Of a stretch of DNA of 64,000 bases, positions 56,822 through 64,000 are shown piece by piece. The stretch lies in contig NW_026960609.1 in assembly GCF_021018805.1 (NCBI RefSeq), positions 2,790,001-2,854,000 of the forward strand, in the 5' to 3' direction. The notes below the pieces were generated by a model. That model had not been told where the DNA came from, did not search any database, and worked only from the letters and a program-made list of their open reading frames with translations. Source of the stretch: Prinia subflava (taxonomy: Eukaryota; Chordata; Aves; Passeriformes; Cisticolidae). Positions within the stretch are counted from its first letter, which is position 1. Every line of letters begins with the position of its first letter. The position numbers and the translations under genes were made by a program.

Positions 56822-57456
56822 CCTCTTCCATATAGATCTTAAATTCAGTACTTTTCCAAACCTAGATCGACAACGAAAAATCTTTAAAAGAAAAAACACC
56901 TGCACACACACACACACCCTAAATCTGCGAAAGAACACCGGGAAGCAGTGCGGAACAAAAGCCAGCAGCCAGCAACGTGCTCATTCCGAGCTTCACCCAG
57001 CTGACTACCGTGCGAGTGGGGGAACACACGCACACCCCGCACACTCGCGCACAACGTAAAATCCGACACAAACCGAAGAAACCAAAAGGCACCAGGGGAA
57101 CTCGAAACCGGCCAAGGAGCCAAAATTCTCAATGCCAGCGGCCGCGGGGCCAGCCGTCCAGCGACCTCTCGTTCGCTGGGAGGATTCCCAAAACAGAAAC
57201 CTGCTCCGCAGAAAAGCGGGGATACTTACCAAACCCTGGTGGTGGGTGCGAAAGACAATCTCGGAGGGACGCCTTCTCTGAGTGCGAAGAGGGGCTCTGC
57301 CTTCCCTTGCACCGGGAGCGTTCCTCGAGCGGACGAGGCTGCTCGGACCTGGGACCGTGTAGCGTCCACGGACTTCATTTCCCAGACTCCGCTCCTAACG
57401 CGGCAGTCTGCCAGTCCTTTCCGTGGGTCTTCGAGACCTGTGAGGACCTCTTCATA
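56822..57456 (-). other. 5' leader of provirus B
   Basis: About 635 bases between the PBS and the gag ATG. It is GC-rich near the PBS, with a CA/GT dinucleotide run at about 56902-56916. Packaging and splice-donor signals are expected here but none was pinned down. Short plus-strand frames are shadows. Confidence 0.6.
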
Positions 57457-57474
57457 GCCCCACGTTGGGCACCA
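57457..57474 (-). other. Primer-binding site of B, tRNA-Lys(1,2) type
   Basis: The minus strand reads TGGTGCCCAACGTGGGGC. It differs at one position from the tRNA-Lys(1,2) complement, seen intact in element F. Seven bases separate it from the LTR edge, more than the usual zero to three. Confidence 0.8.
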
Positions 57475-57481
57475 CACGATA

Positions 57482-57963
57482 TGTCACTGTGCCGCGTTTT
57501 CGAGACCTCAGCGTCTCCATTCCAGCTAGCCCAGGCACTGTGAATATCGCTTGAAGGGTCAGTTTGCGAACGATGCTGATTCCTACGGGGTTCTTGTTCC
57601 TGAGAGATCCTCTCAGCAGCGGTGGTGAAATGACTCGGACAGAGGCAAGAGGAGGGAGGCAGCGAATATCAGTGGAGTTTTATTGCACGTACAAAGGCGT
57701 CTGCACGTGAAAGCAGTCTGAGCAGAGTTTTATCCAGATAGGTGAGAGGGAGGGGTGAGGGTACAACAATCAATGAAGGGGATCCCCGGGACGATTAAGA
57801 AATTTAACTTTACCAATCGGGGAAGTGGGGAGGAATACAAAAACCGCGGGCAGAATGAATGACAGGAAACGGACTGTTACATAGCGACAGGTGCACGCAC
57901 GTGCGAGAGAGAACAAAGGAATAATACGATAACCCTAATAAACCTAATTTGCACACTGCCACA
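57482..57963 (-). repeat. 5' LTR of provirus B
   Basis: 482 bp, bounded outside by the AGGTGT duplication. The minus strand carries an AATAAAAC-type poly(A) signal near 57677-57684. Confidence 0.9.
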
Positions 57964-58775
57964 AGGTGTCTGCTAGGGAGGGGCAAGACCTCCCTATAGA
58001 TGGAAAATTCAAATCTCCTCCCTCTAAATTATTCTAATTTAGAAAACTAAAGGGGCTTTCAGGCAGAGGTATGTGGATAAGAATAACAGTTCTTTACTGG
58101 TATATGTGACAAAAGCAAACAAACAACAACTACTGCATTAATAATAAACAGAACAAGGAATCTTGAGGGCTTTCTTTCACAAAGCCCAGGGCAGTTTGAT
58201 CTTGGTGGCCCTGTGGGACTCCAAGAGACCAAGCTGGAATGGTGGCATGTCCCGGGCTGGTGTATGAGATCAGAAGCTCTGCGTTGGTAGCTGGAATGGC
58301 AGGGATGTCCTGGAAGGGCAGGGCAGTGCAGTGCTACAGCGTAGCAGAAAGCCTCAAAAGCAGTGCCAACGAAAACAGCAGCGGTGGGGGCAGGGCCGGC
58401 CCTGAAGGGAAGGAGGAGGCGAGCTCAGAGTTCCTGGGCACCCGAGCAGATGATGGTAGATTTCCCAGGACAAGATGGAGTGATGAGCATGAACTCTTCC
58501 CACAGCAAGCAGCAGCCTGACTGTCCTCTCTGATGCCGAGAGCAAGAGAGTGCAGATGCCCCCAGCTCTGTCTTTTCCCTCCCACAAAACTCGAATTATC
58601 TCCCCCCTCTGAGAGGGACTCTCCCAGAGACTCAAAAACAATAGGTGTAGCCTGGTGCTGCTATCTCCTTTGGCCACTTCTTTGTTTTAGTCAGACAATC
58701 ATTAGTCTCCTAGTAACTTATGGGAAAAAAAATCTATAAGTGAAAAAGAAACAAATCTAACCCCCAACACTAATC

Positions 58776-60349
58776 CAAAAAAAAAAAAAAAAAAAAAAAG
58801 TCTTATAAATAGGATAGGGCAGACTTCATACACACAGTATATACTTTCCACTGTGCATCTAGATCATAAATGTTGAGCAACTTCTGCAGCTCCAAATTTA
58901 CATAGCAATGTTCCTAAATCCATTAGACATGGCTTGCAACTTCAAACCAGCATTTTAGCATCTCTGAAGCACAGAGTTTTTCTTAAATCTGTGTGAAAAC
59001 CGGCATTTTCATAGTCCCTCTGGGTTTAACCCTCTGAAATCAATAGAAGCTTTTTCCCTGCCTATCCACTCACTGACAGCATCAAGAAGGCTAAGGCTTT
59101 GGCTCTGTGTCAAATTTAGGGAAGACTTATCCTTTTCTTTCCAAAAGGTGTCAGAGGCAGTAAAATGATATTTCCAAGTTCTTTTCAATGCCAAAAGTTC
59201 CCTTTCTTAAGTACCTTACTGGCCATAGGCTGGGAGATAAGAGAAAGCCTGGAGCGTGGGGCTTCAGAATAAGTGCCAGCAGAATGCTCCACGGGACTGC
59301 CTGTGCTCAGTATTTGTCATTCTCAAATCCACTGGGGAATATAGTCCAGTATTAAATCTAAACCTCCTTAAGACTGCCCAGCTGTTTTGCAGGCACAGCC
59401 TCAAAGACTTAAAAGTCATGGTGTACAATGAGGATTTTGGAGCAAAACCAAGATTCAAGCCTTTGGTGACTTGAATGCATGGATATGCTACAGGAGATTT
59501 CTAAGAAGCAACACATGCTGCAGGAAACTCTCCTAAATACAAGTAGATAGGAATTAAATCTGTGCATCATTGGGTACTTTTTCATCTCTATTCTAAGACA
59601 TCTATAAATTACATTTCCTAAAAAAAAGGGAGCACATGGATTTATTAATTTCTCATAAAGGCAAGAACATCTGAAATAATGTGTCACAGCCACAGTCCAT
59701 TTACTGACAGTGCTAAAATTTCTACTAAACCTTTTTATTCCACTCTATCCTTACAATTTACATAATGGAGCACTACTCCTAATTGTTTAAAATTCATACT
59801 CCAAAGGAGCTGAACAAATGAATGTCTGCAAGTGTTCAAAATACTTTTTTTTTGGCCATAAAACAATGCTGTAAAAAAAGTTATATATTTAGGAAAATGG
59901 TTTTAATTCGGTGGCATTTCTCACACAGAAATTTTTTCAACAAAAAGTTTCCAGCCACTGCAAAGGAGCAAGTAAATGCTTAAGCTAAAAAAAGGACAAG
60001 TCCTCTAATTAACCAGTGGAATTACAGCAAAACAACAAAACCTTTGTTTAAATAATGCTGTCAGAGCAAACGATCATTAACTATAAACTACAGTACCTTT
60101 TTATTTGCAAAGTCTTCTCTTAGGTGAAGGGTGGGATGGGTGTGTGTGAAGAAAATGCAATACCAGCTCTAGGACGAAATCAAAAAAACATATAGTTTTC
60201 AAATGTGAAAAATAAAAACATAGTTTTCAGAAGACAATTAAATGTTAGAGCAGGACCAGACCCCCATCTTTCGGCAGATTGGGAGGTGCAGTTAGAGCAA
60301 TGTTGTGCATTGTTGGCTAGACAATGTAATGTAATGTCATGCAGAGATA
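58776..60349. other. Host intergenic DNA, no gene seen
   Basis: Begins with an A run of 23 or so bases (58777-58799) next to the TSD of the outer ERVL LTR. Otherwise AT-rich with no supported gene or repeat. Confidence 0.5.
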
Positions 60350-61604
60350 CCACAGATTTTATTAGTGGTGGTGAATGGCACTACATCCAGTGGGTGGCTC
60401 GTCACTAATAAGGTTCCCCAAGGCTCAATATTTAGGCCAGTCCTGGTTGATATCTTTTTTGATCTGGGTGAGGGGATGGAGTGCAGCTTCAGTAAATTTG
60501 CAGATGACACCAAGCTGGATGGGAATGCCAGTCTTCCAGAGGGTGGGAAGGCTCTGCAGGCGATCTGGACAACCTGGATCAATGGGCTGAGACCAATGGA
60601 ACGAGGTTCAACAAGGCCAAGTGCCGAGTCCTGCCCTGGGTTACAGCAACCCCAGGCAGTGCCACAGGCTGGGGACAGAGTGGCTGGGAAGCTGCCCAGT
60701 GGAAAAGCACCTGGGGGTGCTGGTGACAACAGCTGAATCTGAGCCAGCGTGTGCCGAGGGGGCCAAGAAGGCCAAGGGCATCCTGGCCTGTATCAACAAT
60801 GGTGTGGCCAGCAGGACCAGGGCAGTGATTGTCCCCCTGTTCTTCAGCACTGGTGAGGTCATACCTCGAGCTGTGTCCAGTTCTGGGCCCCTCACTACAA
60901 GAAGGACATTGAGGTGCTGGTGTGTGTCCAAAGTGTGGGCCTGACATTGGTCTGAACTTCGGCTTCAGGCTATGCCAGTGTCTGTGTGAAAGGCAGACGA
61001 GCAACTTTCTCATGTTAGCCTGAGAAATCTAAAGGAGGAATTCAAACAAACCTTGGGAAGTGAGAAACCATCCGCAGGTGGTGTTTTTTCCAACATGTTT
61101 ACTGGCAAAAGAAATGTTTACAAAAGGGTGTAGATGCTGAATAACCAATCATGTTCTTTGTACTGAACTACTTTATAAAAGTAGAATTTAGAAGAATAAA
61201 GTGTGTTCTCACCTTTACCATCATGGAGAGTCATGCTGTCATTTCTGTGCTGTCCGAAATCACTAACAACACAGAGAAGGGCAATGGAGCTGGGGAAGGC
61301 TCTAGAGGGAACTCTTACGAGGAATGGCTGAGAGAGTTGGGAATGTTTATGCCTGGAGTCTTTACTGCTATATACAACTCCCTGACTGGATGTTTTAGTA
61401 AGGCTTGGGTTAATCTCTTCTCCCAAGCAGGAAGTGACAGGATGACAGGAAATTACCTCAAGCTGCCATCATCAGGGGACGTTCAGGTTGGATATCAGGA
61501 AGAATTTATTCACAGAAAGGTTTGTCAGCATTGGAACAGGCTGCTCAGGGAAGTGATGGAGCCATGATCCCTGGAACTGTTCAAGAAAAAACTGTATGTG
61601 GCAC
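60350..61604 (+). mobile_element. CR1 LINE, 3' portion, interrupted by an LTR
   Basis: CR1 sequence covers 60350-60933 and 61272-61604. The first part encodes part of ORF2 with VPQGS and FADDTKL, the conserved CR1 reverse transcriptase motifs, but frames are broken. It then follows the 3' part of CR1 up to GAAGGACATTGAGGTGCTGG. An LTR sits after the next few bases, and the CR1 resumes at CAGAGAAGGGCAATGGAGC. It ends abruptly at 61604, where provirus G begins. Confidence 0.88.
60934..61271 (+). mobile_element. Solo LTR (family K/I) inside CR1
   Basis: 338 bp, TGTGGGCC...AACAACA, plus orientation, with TATAAAA at 61174-61180 and AATAAA at 61195-61200. Flanks CAAAG (60929-60933) and CAGAG (61272-61276) match at 4 of 5, fitting an old TSD. 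It aligns along its length with the reversed copy at 11994-12337. Confidence 0.8.
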
Positions 61605-62799
61605 TGTAAAAGTCGGTCCGAAGATCCCTCATCTGTCTCACGCTTGTCAGAGGCTGAGACCCCAAGAACCCTAAACCACAACAAAGGAGTTCTGGCCTGA
61701 CTGAGGTGGGACCCAGATTTTTCCCTGCAGGTGCACTCACTGGACCAAGATGCCCCCCTCAGAGACCCGTGCAGAAACAATGGGGACTGTCATGGTATCT
61801 GGGCCGTGTTTGCAGAGGCTGTGTTTGCTCCGAACTGATCGTGCTGTCCAAGTCCAGCCTGCCCTGCTCCTTCATTCTGCAACACGCACGAGATCCCCCC
61901 CCACTGGCCTGTTGCCTCTTGCCTCAAAAAAGGACTATAATAAGCACCCCGAAAAGGAGAACCTCTGAGGCCTCCCCGACAGAGAAAACGGATCTATTGG
62001 CTTGCCACGAGGACTGCGAAGGTGGTCTATTGGCTCCACAAGGATTCGCATCTGCTCTCTCTCTTTCTTTCCCTTCTCTTCTATTGCATATTGTGTGTAT
62101 CAATAAAGAGACATTGATTTTACTTTAAAGTTCTCTTTGCCTCTTTTTGTGGCGGTGCATTACTTTTAGTTTATTATGATTTCATATTTGTTGTAATAAC
62201 TCATTTTTGTGTACCCCATTATCCTGCTTTATGTGCCCCCAATTCAGTTCCGTGTATCCCTACCCCCCTCATTAGTATTCCTTTGTCTCCTTCAGTTGCT
62301 TTAATTTATGCGTGCACCTGTTATGTAACTTTCAGTTATCTGTCTATTATCTTTCCCGCCTTATGTAAACCCATCCCACACATCCTGGATTGGTTTCTGT
62401 TAGCTTTACCCGCGGATGCAACACCCTAGATACAGACCCTAATTGGTTGCTTTAAATTTACCGCTCCCTTTACCCCTCCCCTAAGCTTGTTGTATAAAAC
62501 TCACTGCCCGAGCCCTGCTCGGGGCTTCTTGGGGTTTTGCTTTTCAGTTGCTCATCTTCTTAATAAACCTCTTCAGTTCACCCCAAGACCCGTCTCGTCT
62601 CCACTCCATCTCTGCTTCCGAAATATACACTGCCGAGAACATCAGAGTCCCTAGGTGGGGAGGTGAGAGCTCCCCAGGGGGAAGGCGTCGCACCCCTAGC
62701 CGATGTGTGCCCTGGGACTGGAGAGAGTCACACACCGCGACATCTTTTTGCACTTTGAAATCAAAACGAACCATCATGACCGTCCATCGGATCATGACA
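61605..62799 (+). repeat. 5' LTR of provirus G, split by a solo LTR
   Basis: Starts TGTAAAAGTCGG at 61605 and ends ATCATGACA at 62799. A TATAATAAG-like box lies near 61934-61943 and AATAAA near 62103-62108. The solo LTR of family E with its TCTTTT duplication occupies 62148-62748. The inner boundary is set by the PBS position. Confidence 0.7.
62148..62742 (+). mobile_element. Solo LTR of family E, TSD TCTTTT
   Basis: 595 bp, TGTGGCGG...CCGCGACA, with TCTTTT duplications at 62142-62147 and 62743-62748. It is clearly the same family as the LTRs of E, with scattered substitutions and a short insertion near 62660-62680. It is inserted in sense orientation in the LTR of G. Confidence 0.9.
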
Positions 62800-62805
62800 T
62801 TAAAT

Positions 62806-62823
62806 TGGCATCACCGTGACAGG
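62806..62823 (+). other. Putative primer-binding site of provirus G
   Basis: TGGCATCACCGTGACAGG lies six bases after the LTR end. The tRNA was not identified; ERVL elements usually use tRNA-Leu, and this is not an obvious match. Confidence 0.45.
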
Positions 62824-63239
62824 GTCCTGATAGACAGAGGGGTTGCAGCTTGTCTATAGTCTGTAACAGGAGGAAGAAGATACGCCTCAGCCACACCTAG
62901 CTTGTCACTACGGTGAACGACCCTAGAAAGCAAGGGGGGCTTTCGGATTCCTCACACACTGTAGACACCTAGGTGAAAAGCATCCCTATACTCTATTGAA
63001 GTGTATCTGTCCTCAGGAATTCAGAAAAGATTTCCTAGTGCAAAAAGAGAAATTGTTTTGTGTGTGTAAACTGTCTTGTTGAAGCGAAGGGACAACTTGT
63101 AGTAACTAAACAGTGCTTCAGAAGACAGGATTTTGTCCCTTCACCCACCCCAGGGAAAGAGGGGAGATGCAATGTAGCTCTGTGTGTGTACAACCAAGCA
63201 TTACCACCCTATTGTGGTTTTTCTGATCCCCTACACAAA

Positions 63240-64000
63240 ATGACTGATGACCTTACACATAAAACCGCATTTTATGCACTACTGGCTAAACACAATTCCA
63301 AACCATCTACTGGTGGTGAAACTTGGGCTCAAGAGCCTTGCTTTAATCTCGAAAGTGTGATACTAAGGATTTCTTCTTTACAAAATGAACTGAAATATTA
63401 AATTGCCAAAGACAAAGCTATAATTTGCTCTGTTTTGGGAGCGTGTCTCACAGCTGCCATAGAAAACTGCCATAAGCTGTACGAAGAAGACAAAGCCCTA
63501 AAAGACTCCCTTCAAAATCTAGTAAAAATATTACAGAGCCAGCTAAACAAAGAACGCACCAAAAACCACTTACTGAGAACTGCTTTAAGAGATGAGTATT
63601 GTAAAAATCAAATGAATTCTGACTCCTTAAAGGAGACAGAACAAACTGAAATGCTTGACACCAAATATACCCACACAAAGAATTAGAAACAGTTAGAAAT
63701 TGTGGTGAATATTGCTGTCCTCATTTGAGATCCCGAATTAAAACAGAATACAACTATATCAATGATGAGGACTTTGAGCTGCACATTACAACTAAAGAAA
63801 CCCCTCATGTGGCTACAGAGGTGGTTAAACTGAAAAAAGAATACAGCAGGCTTCCACACGAGACGGAAACAGAATATGTCTTCCGTGTGTCTCTCACAGG
63901 AGGAGACCAAATTAAATTGACTGAACAGGAAGCCAGTAGATATTGGGGCCATGGAGTCTTTTTAACAACAGGAGACAAACGTGACTCATGGTCCCTAACC
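63240..64000 (+). pseudogene. gag: ERVL gag of provirus G (partial, broken)
   Basis: The ATG at 63240 opens MTDDLTHKTAF. The frame hits a TAA at 63399-63401 and continues to a TAG at 63684-63686. It encodes a helical, charged segment (63435-63680, with ALKDSLQNLV and LNKERTKNHLL) likely to form a coiled coil, as ERVL gag proteins do. A frameshift near 63680-63698 leads to a second frame. That frame encodes a CCPHLRSRIK segment and then the conserved ERVL capsid-like block around 63815-64000. The gene continues beyond the window. No functional Gag is possible as it stands. Confidence 0.72.

Larger units (their letters stand above)
33399..57963 (-). mobile_element. Provirus B: ERV with gag, pro-pol and env, carrying nested insertions
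   Basis: Spans 24,565 bp, of which about 8677 bp is B itself after removing E, D and C with their TSDs. The 6-bp TSD AGGTGT lies at 33393-33398 and 57964-57969. LTRs are 33399-33900 (3') and 57482-57963 (5'). On the minus strand the order is a tRNA-Lys-type PBS, leader, gag, pro-pol after an A AAA AAC slip site, env and a polypurine tract. The LTRs differ in length (502 versus 482 bp) and at many positions, so B is clearly older than its guests. Every gene is broken by at least one stop, shift or insertion. Confidence 0.93.
33375..58769 (-). mobile_element. ERVL-type solo LTR split by provirus B
   Basis: Only 33375-33398 and 57964-58769 belong to this LTR (about 824 bp when joined across B). 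It starts TGTCTTGGTTTGAAAGACAG and ends CCCCCAACA on the plus strand, with perfect CTAAT duplications at 33370-33374 and 58770-58774. A reversed poly(A) signal near 58090 gives minus orientation. Joining the two sides, with one copy of B's AGGTGT, restores a continuous LTR. It is therefore the outermost and oldest layer of the nest. Confidence 0.88.
61605..64000 (+). mobile_element. Provirus G: ERVL-class element, 5' part (runs off the window)
   Basis: The 5' LTR spans 61605-62799 (about 594 bp of its own sequence plus a nested solo LTR). A putative PBS and a gag region follow. Gag resembles avian ERVL gag: a charged coiled-coil-like segment followed by a block with LKKEYSRLP, EYVFRVSLTGGDQI and YWGHGVFLTTGD. 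The element is inserted in the CR1. The far LTR and the TSD lie outside the window. Confidence 0.8.

Overview
The window comes from a bird genome, probably a songbird. CR1 LINE fragments lie at about 18295-18680, 24855-25180, 31470-31895 and 60350-61604. There are ERVL-type LTRs with 5-bp target-site duplications (TSDs). One endogenous retrovirus (ERV) has a primer-binding site (PBS) for tRNA-Trp, as the avian alpharetroviruses do. The species is inferred, not shown. I recognise no host protein-coding gene and no RNA gene. The ERV density would suit a W chromosome or another ERV-rich region, but that is speculation.

Layout. 1-2114 is host sequence with an old GC-rich LTR-like stretch. 2115-9323 is provirus A (minus strand, TSD CCCAAT): gag, dut-pro and pol are open, there is no env, and its LTRs differ by one base. 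9681-10255 and 11994-12337 are solo LTRs with perfect 6-bp TSDs. 12338-21343 is mostly AT-rich host DNA with an old CR1 and an ERVL-type LTR. 21344-24850 is a decayed gammaretrovirus-like element (H) with a tRNA-Pro-type PBS and an unusual leader tandem array. 25181-25752 and 29729-30476 are ERVL-type solo LTRs.

33375-58769 is a nested stack, each layer marked by its own TSD. An ERVL-type solo LTR (CTAAT) holds provirus B (33399-57963, minus, AGGTGT), about 8.7 kb once its insertions are subtracted. Inside B lie E (34052-40971, plus, GTTTTC), solo LTR D of family A (41688-42013, plus, AGGATG) and provirus C (44267-52892, plus, AATG). Inside E's 3' LTR lies F (38188-40938, plus, CCCTGG).

60350-64000 is a second stack: a CR1 interrupted by an LTR at 60934-61271 and by an ERVL-class provirus G (61605 to beyond the window). 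G's 5' LTR holds a solo LTR of family E (62148-62742, TSD TCTTTT).

How the parts relate. A has a betaretrovirus-like layout, with two -1 frameshift sites (G GGA AAC and G GAT TTT) joining gag, dut-pro and pol. B has gag, then pro-pol in one -1 frame after A AAA AAC, then env. C is gammaretrovirus-like, with capsid through RNase H in one uninterrupted frame and a broken env. E and F are non-autonomous: E keeps only a truncated gag, F has no convincing gene, and the two share a conserved leader block of about 135 bp. Such elements must be mobilised by proteins made elsewhere.
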